Assembly (NCBI RefSeq): GCF_000153045.1
Contig: NZ_CH724160.1
Location: forward strand, 887,499 to 951,498
Origin: Synechococcus sp. WH 5701
GTDB lineage: Bacteria; Cyanobacteriota; Cyanobacteriia; PCC-6307; Cyanobiaceae
Direction of reading: 5' to 3'
Length of the DNA: 64,000 nucleotides
Shown here: positions 44,171 through 53,089 of the stretch, piece by piece
How positions within the stretch are numbered: the stretch's first letter is position 1
Layout: every line of letters starts with the position of its first letter
Translations under genes and position numbers: made by a program
Notes under the pieces: generated by a model
Seen by the model: only the letters and a program-made list of their open reading frames with translations
Told to the model about the DNA's origin: nothing
Databases searched by the model: none

Positions 44171-45337
44171 TTGACCCCTTGCCTGCCCGACGGCCCCCAG
44201 GCCCGCCCGGAGGTGGAGAGCCTGCACGCTTACAGCGCACCGCTGGAAGGCCGCCGCGGCCTGCTGCGGCTCGACTTCAACGAGAACACTGTGGGGCCCA
44301 GCCCGAAGGTGGTGGAAGCGATCCGCGCCATTCCCGCCGACCACTACGCCATCTATCCCGAATACGACGGCCTGCGCGAAGTGGTGGTGGCCTCTCTCGG
44401 TGGGATGGGTCTGAACCCGGCCCACATCGGCCTGTTCAACGGCGTCGATGCTGCCCTGCATGCGCTGTTCCACGCCTACGGCGCCCCGGGCGATCGGTTG
44501 CTCACCACCAGCCCCACCTTCGGCTACTACAGCCCCTGCGCCCGCATGCAGGGCATGGCGATCGAGGCGATCCCTTATCGGGGGGGCGATTTCGCTTTCC
44601 CGCTGGAGCAGATCCGTGCGGCGCTGAACGATCCTGGAGGTGCCGGCGAACCCAGCGGAAACTGGCAGCCGCCGCGGATCCTGCTGCTCTGCAACCCCAA
44701 CAACCCCACCGGCACCCGCCTGGCGCCGGAGCGGATCCTCGAGCTGGCGGCCGCTGCGCCGCGCACGTTGGTGGTGGTGGATGAGCTTTATGAGGCCTTC
44801 ACCGGCGACAGCGTGCTGCCACCACTGCTGAACCTGGGGGCTGCTGATGCCTTTTCGGCCCATCCCAACCTGCTGGTGCTGCGCTCCCTGGCCAAGACCG
44901 CCGGTCTGGCGGGTCTGCGCATCGGCTTCGCGATCGGCGCGCCGGCCCTGGTGGACCGGATCAGCCGCGTCACCGGCCCCTACGACATCAACAGCTTTGC
45001 TGTAGTCGCCGCCCGCGCCGCCCTGGCCGATCAGGCCTATGTGGATGGCTATGTGGCCGAGGTGCTGAGCGCCCGCAGCTGGTTGCTGGAGCGGTTGCGG
45101 GCCGCTGGTGTGCGCCACCATGCCGCCGGAGGCAACTACCTGCTGATCTGGCCCTCCCGGCCGGAGGCGGCGGTGGAGGCGGAGCTGCGACAGGCGGGCA
45201 TCCTGGTGCGCTCCATGGAGGGCAAGCCCCTGATCGATGGGTCTCTGCGGGTGAGCCTGGGCACCCGCGAGCAGATGGCGCGCTTTTGGGAGGCCTACCA
45301 GGCCATCGAAACGAGCCGGATCAGCGCATCACCTTGA
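44171..45337 (+). CDS. hisC: Histidinol-phosphate aminotransferase-like enzyme
   Basis: A 388-residue PLP-dependent class I/II aminotransferase of the HisC group. It has [21 protein letters not shown] near the N-terminus, [16 protein letters not shown] (substrate/PLP Asn), [10 protein letters not shown] and the PLP-lysine motif [17 protein letters not shown] (Lys near 242). It probably makes histidinol phosphate, but HisC-like enzymes also act on aromatic or other amino acids. The TTG at 44171 is inferred because the conserved part begins a few codons later; the in-frame ATG at 44096 would add a hydrophobic, antisense-like stretch. The last 17 nt overlap the next gene. Confidence 0.85.
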   Translation: MTPCLPDGPQARPEVESLHAYSAPLEGRRGLLRLDFNENTVGPSPKVVEAIRAIPADHYAIYPEYDGLREVVVASLGGMGLNPAHIGLFNGVDAALHALFHAYGAPGDRLLTTSPTFGYYSPCARMQGMAIEAIPYRGGDFAFPLEQIRAALNDPGGAGEPSGNWQPPRILLLCNPNNPTGTRLAPERILELAAAAPRTLVVVDELYEAFTGDSVLPPLLNLGAADAFSAHPNLLVLRSLAKTAGLAGLRIGFAIGAPALVDRISRVTGPYDINSFAVVAARAALADQAYVDGYVAEVLSARSWLLERLRAAGVRHHAAGGNYLLIWPSRPEAAVEAELRQAGILVRSMEGKPLIDGSLRVSLGTREQMARFWEAYQAIETSRISASP

Positions 45338-46106
45338 TCTGGGGCCCGTCACTCAGCGGCGCGCTGAAACTGACCGTGCGGCCCACCCGCTGCACCGGGG
45401 TACCGCTCATCGCTTCGAGGAAGGGCTCGACGCTGCCCTGGTCGCAGTCACTGGGGGCGCTGCCACTCACGTACTGCACCGGGATCACCCGCCGGGGCTC
45501 GAGCGCGCGCACCACGGCCGCCGCCTCAGCGCCGTCGTAGACCTTGGCGCCACCGCCCACACCGATGATCAGCACATCGGGCTTGCCGATCAGCACCCGG
45601 TCTTCCGGGCGCAGGGCCGAGGCCGTGCCGCCCAGATGGGCGATCTCCAGGCCGCCCTGCTTCCAGCGCCAGAGGGTGGCCTGGCCGAAGCGCCGGCCGC
45701 CGATGCGGTCGTGGGGGATGGCCGCTCCCTCCAGCTTCAGGCCCGCCACCCGGTAGGAGCCGGGGGTCACCAGCATCCGACCGGAGGCCACCGGAGCTCC
45801 CTCATCCAGGAGCCGGCTGCTGGCCAGGATCACATCGGCGCGCACCCGCGGCTCGGCCAGGCCCGCGGCGCAGCCCACGGCCTTGAAGGGGTTCACCAGC
45901 ACGGTGGCACCACCGCCCTGGATCAGCAGAGCGCTGTGGCCGTAGCTGGTGACCGTGACGCCACCGGCGGCCAGCCCGGCTCCAGGCAGTCCCAGGCTGA
46001 CGCCAGCCACCAGTCCCGCCACGCTCAGGGCCGTGGCCCGGCGATGAAGGGGCCTGCTGACAGTGCTGGAGGGGCTGTCGTGCGGTTGCCCTGATGCGGA
46101 GGCCAT
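45321..46106 (-). CDS. Secreted MBL-fold-like protein lacking the metal motif
   Basis: A 261-residue protein with a signal peptide (about 20-47) and the UlaG/UPF0173-type metallo-beta-lactamase layout: VTSYGHSALLIQGGGATVLVNPFKAVG, then GLKLEGAAIPHDRIGG, LEIAHLGG, KPDVLIIGVGGG and VIPVQYVSG. The essential HxHxDH motif is missing: where it should stand is VILASSRLLDEGA. The His of HSALLI and HLGG remain. It is probably a non-catalytic or altered family member outside the cytoplasm. It overlaps the hisC-like gene end. Confidence 0.8.
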   Translation of the reverse strand: MASASGQPHDSPSSTVSRPLHRRATALSVAGLVAGVSLGLPGAGLAAGGVTVTSYGHSALLIQGGGATVLVNPFKAVGCAAGLAEPRVRADVILASSRLLDEGAPVASGRMLVTPGSYRVAGLKLEGAAIPHDRIGGRRFGQATLWRWKQGGLEIAHLGGTASALRPEDRVLIGKPDVLIIGVGGGAKVYDGAEAAAVVRALEPRRVIPVQYVSGSAPSDCDQGSVEPFLEAMSGTPVQRVGRTVSFSAPLSDGPQIKVMR

Positions 46107-46171
46107 GCCTGCTGGTGCGCCCCGCAGGCGCCGATCGTGGCGCGAACCTAGCAGCGTTGCCCCGGGGGGGT

Positions 46172-46804
46172 TCAGGAGGGGGTTCCGGTGAGCGGTCTGG
46201 CGCCGCTGGCCCGGTGCTGGGCCGCCTGGCGCAGGAAGTTGGCCAGCAGTTGGTGGCCGTTCTGGGTGAGCACGCTTTCGGGGTGGAACTGGACGCCTTC
46301 GATCGGAAAGTGGCGGTGTCGCAGGCCCATGATCGTGCCGTCCTCCAGCCAGGCGCTGATCTCGAGCTCCTCCGGCAGGCTGAAGCGCTCGGCGATCAGG
46401 CTGTGGTAACGGGTGGCCGTGAGCGGGCTGGGCAGGCCGGCGAACACCCCCACTCCCCGATGCAGGACCGGGGATGTCTTGCCGTGCATCAGCTCAGCGG
46501 CTCGCACCACCCGGCCGCCGAATGCCTGGGCGAGGCACTGGTGACCCAGGCAGACCCCCAGGATCGGCACCGTCGGTCCCAGCTCCCGCATCACATCAAG
46601 GCAAACCCCAGCCTGGTCGGGGTCGCCAGGGCCCGGTGAGATCAGGATCGCTGCCGGCTGCAGGGCTCTGATCTGATCCACGTTCAGGGAGTCGTTGCGC
46701 TCCACACGCAGATCGGCGGCGATCCGATGCTCCGCCGCCAGCTCGCCGAGGTACTGCACCAGGTTGAAGGTGAAGCTGTCGTAGTTGTCGAGAACCAGGA
46801 GCAT
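46172..46804 (-). CDS. trpG: Anthranilate/aminodeoxychorismate synthase component II
   Basis: A 210-residue class I glutamine amidotransferase. It supplies ammonia to the chorismate-using partner for tryptophan (TrpG) and/or folate (PabA) synthesis. [18 protein letters not shown] is the N-terminal signature, SPGPGDP follows, the nucleophile Cys is in [17 protein letters not shown], and the His-Glu pair is in [10 protein letters not shown]. Start at the ATG on 46804. It is 23 nt from the upstream dgkA, so probably one transcript. Confidence 0.94.
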   Translation of the reverse strand: MLLVLDNYDSFTFNLVQYLGELAAEHRIAADLRVERNDSLNVDQIRALQPAAILISPGPGDPDQAGVCLDVMRELGPTVPILGVCLGHQCLAQAFGGRVVRAAELMHGKTSPVLHRGVGVFAGLPSPLTATRYHSLIAERFSLPEELEISAWLEDGTIMGLRHRHFPIEGVQFHPESVLTQNGHQLLANFLRQAAQHRASGARPLTGTPS

Positions 46805-46827
46805 CAGGACAGGCGCCAGTCCTCCAT

Positions 46828-47301
46828 TCAAACGCCCAGGCGCAGCAGCAGGGGCGGCAGCAGCAGCAACGCGGCGATCAGCAGCGAGGCCGCTGCGGCC
46901 ACCAGCACGGCTGCAGCGGCACAGTCCTTGGCGATGCGGGCCAGGGGATGGAACCGGCGGCCGATGGCCAGATCCACCACCGACTCGATGGCCGTGTTGA
47001 TCAGCTCCAGCACCAGCACCGCCGCCACGGTGAGCACCAGCAGCGCCAGATGCTCTGGGCTCAGCTGCAGCCACACCCCCAGGGCAAAGACGCAGCCGCC
47101 GGTGATCGCATGGATGCGGAAGTTGCGCTGGCTGGTGAAGCCATAGGCCAGGCCCTGGGCGGCGTAGCGGAAACTGAGAGGGAGATCACTGGCCACCCGC
47201 CACGCCCCGGTGCGTTGGCCTCTCGCCCGGCGGGAGGAGTCGTTGGCCATTGGATCCGCCAGCGCAAGAGGAACCGGCTCGAGAGGGACCGGATTGACCA
47301 T
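46828..47301 (-). CDS. dgkA: Diacylglycerol/undecaprenol kinase
   Basis: A 157-residue DgkA-family membrane kinase with three to four transmembrane helices. The signature is [15 protein letters not shown], with [21 protein letters not shown] before it. In many bacteria this family phosphorylates undecaprenol rather than diacylglycerol; sequence alone does not decide. A basic N-terminal extension of ~35 residues precedes the core. It lies 47 nt downstream of ybeY, as in many genomes where ybeY-dgkA are neighbours. Confidence 0.93.
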   Translation of the reverse strand: MVNPVPLEPVPLALADPMANDSSRRARGQRTGAWRVASDLPLSFRYAAQGLAYGFTSQRNFRIHAITGGCVFALGVWLQLSPEHLALLVLTVAAVLVLELINTAIESVVDLAIGRRFHPLARIAKDCAAAAVLVAAAASLLIAALLLLPPLLLRLGV

Positions 47302-47348
47302 GCTGACTCCTCCCGACGTTCTGCCGCTTCGCTCATCCAGGCTGAACG

Positions 47349-47957
47349 TTACCGCTGTCGTCCAGGGGGTTCGCTGCCGTCGCTACAGGCACAGCACACC
47401 AGCAGCTGGTCCTGGCGGCGCAGCATGGCCTCCAGTCGGGCGTCGTCGGGGTGGTCCCAGCCCAGCAGGTGGAGCAGACCGTGGCTGGCCAGCCAGCGCA
47501 GCTCCCGCGCCAGGCTCACGCCCGCCGCCTCGGCCTGGCGGGCCGCTGTCTCCAGGGAAATCACGATGTCGCCCAGCTCCAGGGGCTCCCCCTGTTCCGG
47601 TAACTCCTGATCTGATGCCAGCTCCGGCGGCTTCGGCATGGCCGGTGCTCCCTCCAGCCCTTCGTCCTGGGCGGCGAAGGCCAGCACATCGGTGGGGCCT
47701 TGCTGGCTCCTCCAGCTTTCGTTGAGCTCGGCCATCTCCCCGTCGCCCACCAGGCTCAGCCCCAGGCTGTAGGCGGGCGCCCGCAGGGCCTGGGGCAACT
47801 CGGGTTGCATCTGCTCCAGCCAGGCCGCCAGCAGATCGCGCCACGGTCCTTCTGCCGTGGCCGGGTCAGCCAGGGGGCCAGCCGCCTTCAGCAGCACGGG
47901 GCTCAGCTGCTCGTCGCAGCTGAAGGCCAGGTCGAGGCCAAGACGAATCGGCGTCAC
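47349..47957 (-). CDS. ybeY: Endoribonuclease/rRNA maturation factor YbeY
   Basis: A 202-residue YbeY. The zinc motif HGLLHLLGWDHP places His 159, His 163 and His 169. SLVGDGEMAELNESWRSQQGPTDVLAF precedes it, and GDIVISLETAARQA is typical. A low-complexity insert (about 100-125, EGAPAMPKPPELASDQELPE) lengthens it compared with the E. coli protein. It acts in 16S rRNA 3' maturation and ribosome quality control. It overlaps the DUF3285 gene by 4 nt. Confidence 0.95.
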   Translation of the reverse strand: MTPIRLGLDLAFSCDEQLSPVLLKAAGPLADPATAEGPWRDLLAAWLEQMQPELPQALRAPAYSLGLSLVGDGEMAELNESWRSQQGPTDVLAFAAQDEGLEGAPAMPKPPELASDQELPEQGEPLELGDIVISLETAARQAEAAGVSLARELRWLASHGLLHLLGWDHPDDARLEAMLRRQDQLLVCCACSDGSEPPGRQR

Positions 47958-48175
47958 TGGGGCAGGCTGGGTCGGCCGAACCAGGCGAGCAGCAGCAGCA
48001 CGGCGCTGAAGCCCACGGCGGTGAGGCCGAAATGCAGCAGGCTCTGGCGGCCCTTGAGCACCATGTTGCGCATGGCCAGCTTCACGAAGCTGGGCGGTGG
48101 GCTGGCCGGGGCCTCGGTGGCTGTGCTGGGCTCAGTTGGCGTGCTGGGCTCTGTTGGGCTGCTGCTGTCAGTCAT
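47954..48175 (-). CDS. DUF3285 small membrane protein
   Basis: A 73-residue cyanobacterial protein. A Pro/Thr/Ser-rich N-terminus with TEPS repeats (residues 1-28) precedes SFVKLAMRNMVLKGRQSLLHFGL and a single transmembrane helix (about 50-66). The KLAMRNMV-K core marks the DUF3285 family, which is largely restricted to cyanobacteria. Function unknown. It sits between prfB and ybeY with a 4-nt overlap to ybeY. Confidence 0.85.
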   Translation of the reverse strand: MTDSSSPTEPSTPTEPSTATEAPASPPPSFVKLAMRNMVLKGRQSLLHFGLTAVGFSAVLLLLAWFGRPSLPQ

Positions 48176-48192
48176 TGGTGGATCGGCAGGGC

Positions 48193-49318
48193 TCAGGCGG
48201 CCACATCGGCGCCGATCTCCACACCCTGGCGCAGCAGGGCCTGGATGAAGGGATCGAGGTCGCCGTCCATCACCCCCTGCACGTCGGTGGTTTCCACGGC
48301 TGTGCGCAGATCCTTGACCATCTGATACGGGTGGAAGACGTAGTTGCGGATCTGGTTGCCCCAGGCCGCCTCGACGATGTCGCCGCGGATGTCGGCGATC
48401 TCCGAGGCCCGCTGCTCCTGGGCGATCACCAGCAGTTTGGCCATCAAGAGCGCCATCGCCTTCTCCTTGTTCTGCAGCTGGGAGCGCTCCTGGGTGCAGC
48501 GCACCGCCAGGCCGGTGGGCACGTGCAGGATGCGCACCGCGGTTTCCACCTTGTTCACGTTCTGACCGCCGGCACCGCCGGAGCGGGAGGTGGTGACCTC
48601 CAGGTCCTTGTCGGGGATGTCGAGCTTGACGTCTTCCTCCAGTTTGGGCATCACCTCCACGCCGGCGAAGCTGGTCTGGCGCTTGTCGTTGGCGTTGAAC
48701 GGCGAGATCCGCACCAGCCGGTGGGTTCCCTTCTCATTGCGCAGGTAGCCGTAGGCGTAGCGGCCGTCGATCTCGATCGTGCAGCTCTTGATGCCCGCTT
48801 CCTCCCCTTCCGAGAGCTCATCGACGGACACCTTCATGCCGTGGTCCTCGGCCCAGCGGGTGTACATGCGCATCAGCATCAGGGCCCAGTCCTGGGCATC
48901 GGTGCCGCCGGCGCCGGCGTTGATCGAGATCACGGCACCTTCCTTGTCATAGGGGCCGCTCAGCAGCCGCTCCAGCTCCCAGCGATCCAGCGCCGCCTTG
49001 AGGCTCTGCAGGCCGCCATTGGCCTCGGAAAGCAGCTCCTCGTCGGGTTCGAGGTCGTAGAGCTCGAGGGTGGCGCGGGCATCGTCCACAGCGGTTCGCC
49101 ACTGCTGCAGCTGCTCAAGCTGCGCCTTCACCTCATCGAGCTGACGCATCTGCTTCTGGGCCTGCTGCTGGTCGTCCCAGAAGTCGGGCTGGGAGGCCAG
49201 CTGCTCCAGGTCCTGCTGGCGGGCGTTCAGGGCCGGTACGTCAAAGACAGTCCTGGGCATGGCCCAGGCGGTCGGTGAGCTCGGAGAGGTCGCGTTTGAA
49301 ATCGGTGAGTTCGAGCAC
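48193..49318 (-). CDS. prfB: Peptide chain release factor 2 (programmed +1 frameshift)
   Basis: RF2, which ends translation at UGA and UAA. The main frame gives [24 protein letters not shown] at its start. The release motif GGQ lies in [14 protein letters not shown] and the specificity motif is SPF in [10 protein letters not shown]. The N-terminal 25 codons are in another frame: a GTG at 49318 opens [18 protein letters not shown] ... CL, which stops at the TGA of CTT-TGA-C (49240-49246). A +1 shift there yields the full protein of about 374 residues. A second start within the zero frame would lack the conserved N-terminus. Confidence 0.95.
49240..49255 (-). promoter_or_regulatory. prfB +1 frameshift site (autoregulatory)
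   Basis: Minus strand reads AGGACTGTCTTTGAC. CTT-TGA-C is the RF2 slip site: with little RF2 the ribosome pauses at UGA and shifts +1. The AGGA a few bases upstream is an internal Shine-Dalgarno-like element in the place where E. coli prfB has AGGGGG. Confidence 0.9.
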
Positions 49319-49413
49319 CGGCTGCCGCCCAACGGTTTTCACGACCGTATCAGCGGGGATGGGTTCCCAGAGGGGCTTCTAGGATCCGACCACTGCCATC
49401 CACCTGGACGATT

Positions 49414-49686
49414 GTGGTGAACACACCAGCGAAAGTCGAGATCTACACCTGGCGGTTCTGCCCCTTCTGCATCCGGGCCAAGGCCCTGCTCGACCGCAAG
49501 GGTGTGGCTTACGAGGAGTACGCCATCGATGGTGATCAAGCGGCCCGGGGCGCCATGGCACAGCGGGCTGACGGCCGCTCCAGCCTGCCCCAGATTTTCA
49601 TCAACGACCAGGGCATCGGCGGTTGCGATGAACTCCATTCCCTGGAGCGGGCCGGCCGGCTCGATCCTTTGCTGCAAGGGGCCTGA
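49414..49686 (+). CDS. grxC: Glutaredoxin 3-type
   Basis: A 90-residue dithiol glutaredoxin. The redox motif is CPFC at residues 16-19 ([14 protein letters not shown]). [22 protein letters not shown] carries the cis-Pro and the GG-CD glutathione-binding region. It reduces disulfides at the expense of glutathione. The next gene is glutathione synthetase, only 2 nt away, so the two are one functional operon. Start is a GTG at 49414 (GTG-GTG). Confidence 0.94.
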   Translation: MVNTPAKVEIYTWRFCPFCIRAKALLDRKGVAYEEYAIDGDQAARGAMAQRADGRSSLPQIFINDQGIGGCDELHSLERAGRLDPLLQGA

Positions 49687-49688
49687 GG

Positions 49689-50702
49689 GTGCCGAGCCGC
49701 GCCGAGGCCGCCAGCCGTTCCCACCTCTTTCTCGTCGATCCGATCCAGCGTCTGCGTCCGGGGAAGGATTCGAGCGTGGCCCTGATGCAGGCGGCCCAGC
49801 GCGCCGGCCATCAGGTCTGGATCTGCAACCTGGCCGATCTGGCGGTCGAAGGGCAGCGAGCCGATGCCACTCAGCCGGGTCACCGCCCCACGGTGCTGGC
49901 CCAGCCCGCCCGCCTCGCCGAGATCCGCCCCACTCCGGCCGGTTGGGAGATTCCTGAGCCCTGGGTGGAGCTGGGGGAACCCCAGCGGAGGCCGCTCGAC
50001 GCCTTCCCCTGGGTGTGGATGCGCAAGGATCCGCCTGTGGACGAGGCTTACCTCTATGCCACCCATCTCCTGGAGCTGGCGGAGCAGGCTGGAGTGCGAG
50101 TGCTCAACCGGCCGGCCTCCCTGCGGGCCTGGAACGAAAAGCTCGGCGCCATGCGTTTCAGCCATCTGATGGCGCCCACCCTGGTGAGCGGCAACATCGA
50201 GCAGCTCTCGGCCTTCGTCGCCGAGCACGGCGAGGTGGTGCTCAAACCCCTCGGCGGACGTGCCGGCCAGGGTGTGGTGCGCAGCGAAGCGCGGGCACCG
50301 GGGTTGCGGGCCCTTCTGGAGCTGGTCACCAACCAGGGCCAGCTGCCGGTGATGGCCCAGGCCTTCTTGCCCGAGGTGGTGGCGGGCGACAAGCGCATCC
50401 TGCTGGTGAACGGTGAACCGCTGGGAGCCGTGAACCGCCGCCCCTCGCCCGGAGAGTTCCGCAGCAATCTGGCGGTGGGAGGGGAGCCTGAGGCCACTGC
50501 CCTCACCGATGCCGAGCGCCGCATCTGCGCCGAGCTGGCCCCGGCCCTGCGCGCCGCTGGACTGTTCTTCGTGGGGATCGATGTGATCGGCGACCGCCTC
50601 AGTGAGATCAACGTCACCAGCCCCACGGGCGTGCGCGAGATCGAGCGACTGGGTGGAGTGCCCTTGGCGGATCTCACCATCGAGGCGCTGCTGGCCAGTT
50701 GA
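49689..50702 (+). CDS. gshB: Glutathione synthetase
   Basis: A 337-residue ATP-grasp enzyme joining gamma-glutamylcysteine and glycine. [22 protein letters not shown] is the family N-terminus. [36 protein letters not shown] (ATP-grasp loop), [19 protein letters not shown] and [18 protein letters not shown] follow. Length is normal. It is directly downstream of the glutaredoxin gene, giving a thiol-redox operon. Confidence 0.96.
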   Translation: MPSRAEAASRSHLFLVDPIQRLRPGKDSSVALMQAAQRAGHQVWICNLADLAVEGQRADATQPGHRPTVLAQPARLAEIRPTPAGWEIPEPWVELGEPQRRPLDAFPWVWMRKDPPVDEAYLYATHLLELAEQAGVRVLNRPASLRAWNEKLGAMRFSHLMAPTLVSGNIEQLSAFVAEHGEVVLKPLGGRAGQGVVRSEARAPGLRALLELVTNQGQLPVMAQAFLPEVVAGDKRILLVNGEPLGAVNRRPSPGEFRSNLAVGGEPEATALTDAERRICAELAPALRAAGLFFVGIDVIGDRLSEINVTSPTGVREIERLGGVPLADLTIEALLAS

Positions 50703-50746
50703 GGCCCGCTGGCGAGAATGATCCCAAGGGCAGCCGCTGACCCGGA

Positions 50747-51616
50747 TCAGAGTCCGGCTCCACAGCGTTTGCAATAGCGGGCATCGCTGTCATGGCCGGT
50801 GCAACCGCAGCGCTGGCAGGCACGGCCCGACTGGCGCCGCTGGCGGTGGGCGTCCCGCAGGCCGACGCTGAGGATGCCGGTGGGCACGGCGATGATGCTG
50901 TAACCGAGCAGCATCACGGCGGAGGCCACGAAGCGCCCCAGCGGCGTCACCGGCGCCACATCGCCATAACCCACCGTGGTGATCGTGACCACGGCCCAGT
51001 AGATGCCCACGGGGATACTGACGAAGCCGCCGGCTTCACCCTCGATCAAAAACATCAGGGCTCCGATCACAATCACCAGGGTGATCATCGTGAGCAGGAA
51101 CACCAGGATCTTGCGCCGGCTGGTCACCAGAGCCTGCCAGAGCAGTTCTGATTCCTTGAGGTATTCCCCCAGCTTGAGGATCCGGAAGATGCGCAGCAGT
51201 CTCAGGATGCGCACCACCAGGAACGATTGTGCGCCGGGCAGGATCAGTCCCAGGAACGTGGGCAGGATCGCCAGCAGGTCCACCACGCCATAGAAGCTGG
51301 TGATGTAGCGAATCGGCTGGACCACGCAGAGCAGCCGCAACACGTATTCCAGGGTGAACAGCAGGGTGAAGCCCCACTCGAGTACCTCGAAGGGGGCCAG
51401 ATAGAGCACCCTCAGTCGCGGATCGCTCTCCAGCATCACGGAGAGAACACTGGCGACGATCGCCAGCAGCAGCACCACATCGAAGGCCTTGCCGGCAGGG
51501 GTGTCGGCCTCGAAAATGATGCGATACAAACGAACGCGGCCCAGGCGGCGGCGCAGCAGCAGTGCCAGCCCCACCAGGCAGGCCAGGATCAGCGCCATCA
51601 CCACGGCTGGCGCCAT
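50747..51616 (-). CDS. Voltage-gated-type potassium channel with zinc ribbon
   Basis: A 289-residue six-helix ion channel. The S4 helix carries regularly spaced Arg (RILRLLRIFRILK, about 136-148). The selectivity filter TTVGYGD is at 213-219. After the last helix the short cytosolic tail carries two knuckles, CQRC (267-270) and CKRC (282-285), a probable zinc ribbon. There is no RCK domain. It should pass K+ in the cell membrane, perhaps gated or tethered through the ribbon. The first helix (1-20) is an extra segment. Confidence 0.9.
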   Translation of the reverse strand: MAPAVVMALILACLVGLALLLRRRLGRVRLYRIIFEADTPAGKAFDVVLLLAIVASVLSVMLESDPRLRVLYLAPFEVLEWGFTLLFTLEYVLRLLCVVQPIRYITSFYGVVDLLAILPTFLGLILPGAQSFLVVRILRLLRIFRILKLGEYLKESELLWQALVTSRRKILVFLLTMITLVIVIGALMFLIEGEAGGFVSIPVGIYWAVVTITTVGYGDVAPVTPLGRFVASAVMLLGYSIIAVPTGILSVGLRDAHRQRRQSGRACQRCGCTGHDSDARYCKRCGAGL

Positions 51617-51622
51617 CGGCGA

Positions 51623-53014
51623 TCAGCGCAACGGCCAGGGGGCGCTGAGGTTGAGCTGCTGCTGCAGCACCCCCAGCTTCAGGGCCACTTCCTGGAGTTC
51701 CCGCTCCGGCTCGGAGCCGCGCACCAGTCCGGCGCCGGCGGTGAGTTCCAGCTGAGCGCCCTGCAGGCGGCCGCTGCGGATCGCCACCCGCAGCTCGGCA
51801 TCGCCGGCGCTGTCGATCCAGCCGATTGGTGCGGCGTAGTGACCCCGCTCGAATGGTTCGAGGGTGCGCAACCAGGCCATCGCCTCTCGCCGCGGCAGTC
51901 CGGCCACCGCCGGGGTGGGATGCAGGGCCTCGGCCAGAGCCAGGGGCTGGTGCTCCGTCAGTTCGGCGGTGATGGGGGTGTGCAGATGCACCAGCTTGCC
52001 GTGGCGGGCCAGGCGGGGATGACGGGGCCGCCGGGGCGTCAGCCCTGCCTCCGAGAGCACCCGGGTGATCGCCTCCACCACCAGCTCATGCTCGTGGCGG
52101 TCCTTGGTCGACTGGGTGAGCTGCTCGGCCGGCGGTCCAAGGGGGGCGGTGCCAGCCAGGGCATCACAGCGCAGCTGCCCCTGGCGAACCGCCAGCAACC
52201 GCTCGGGGGAGGCGCCGATCAGGGCGTCGCCGGGACGCTGCTGCCAGAGGAAGCGGCAGCTGCCCGGCTGGTGGCGGCGCAGACGGGCCAGCAGCTCCAG
52301 GGGCTCGAGCGGTTGATCCAGCCCCACCTGCTGGCGCACCGCTACCACCAGCTTGCTCAGGGCACCCCCTTCCACCAGTCCCAGGGCCTGACGCACCGCC
52401 TCGCGGTAGTCGCTCTCCCAGCAGGAACGGCTGGTGATGGCCACCCCGGTGGTGCTTGGCAGCCCGCCTTCGCCCTCGGCCGGCAGGCGACTCAGGAGCT
52501 GGGCCCGCTCCCAGAGCTCCTCGGCCACGCCCCGGGGGGTGACCTCACCGCCGAGGCAGCGCTGCAGCCTCAGCCAGCAGTGGCGTCCCTGGCGGCTCAG
52601 CTGCCAGCGGGGCAGCACGGCTTGCACGCCGGGAACGGCTCCGCTGCTTTCCTGCAGGGGACTGTCGAAAAAAGAAAAGGCCAGCAGCACCCGCGGCCTG
52701 GCCAGGGGCGGAACGTTCTGGGGCTGTTGCCCCAGGCGGCTGAGGCTCATGGCGCTGAAGCGCTGGGCCAGCTCGAAGCGCCTCGGTCCGCTCAGTTCCA
52801 GGCGGTGGGTGGTGCCGCTGGCCGCCAGGCAGAGCCCAGGTGCGCCGTCCCAGAGAAAGCGGAAGCGTCCCCCGTCGTCGAGGTGGGGGAGGAGCGCCAG
52901 GGGATCCCGGCAGGGCATGGGCAGCGCCAGGCTGAGCACGCCCTCCTCCTCCAGCTGCCGTGCCCCCTGGGCGGCGGCGGCGAGCAGTTCGGTGAAGGAG
53001 GGAACGACCTGCAC
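51623..53014 (-). CDS. menF: Isochorismate synthase
   Basis: A 463-residue chorismate-binding enzyme converting chorismate to isochorismate, the first step towards phylloquinone. The catalytic C-terminal half contains GASPERLLAVRQGQLRCDALAG, SQSTKDRHEHELVVEAI-type sequence, TPAVAGLPRREAM and HYAAPIGWIDSAGDAELRVAIRSGR. The GTG at 53014 is the best available start. It is divergent from menA (76 nt apart), so a shared control region probably drives both halves of the men block. Confidence 0.93.
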   Translation of the reverse strand: MQVVPSFTELLAAAAQGARQLEEEGVLSLALPMPCRDPLALLPHLDDGGRFRFLWDGAPGLCLAASGTTHRLELSGPRRFELAQRFSAMSLSRLGQQPQNVPPLARPRVLLAFSFFDSPLQESSGAVPGVQAVLPRWQLSRQGRHCWLRLQRCLGGEVTPRGVAEELWERAQLLSRLPAEGEGGLPSTTGVAITSRSCWESDYREAVRQALGLVEGGALSKLVVAVRQQVGLDQPLEPLELLARLRRHQPGSCRFLWQQRPGDALIGASPERLLAVRQGQLRCDALAGTAPLGPPAEQLTQSTKDRHEHELVVEAITRVLSEAGLTPRRPRHPRLARHGKLVHLHTPITAELTEHQPLALAEALHPTPAVAGLPRREAMAWLRTLEPFERGHYAAPIGWIDSAGDAELRVAIRSGRLQGAQLELTAGAGLVRGSEPERELQEVALKLGVLQQQLNLSAPWPLR

Positions 53015-53089
53015 CAGGACGATGGCGGCGGTGGCCAGGGAAGCTGCTCAAATGTATGGGCCCTTCCCGGTCCGCCGTCCCTGCTGCCC

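Noticed and set aside
51227-53089. Upstream extension of the menA frame
   Set aside because: Antisense to the channel and menF; MenA starts at 53090.
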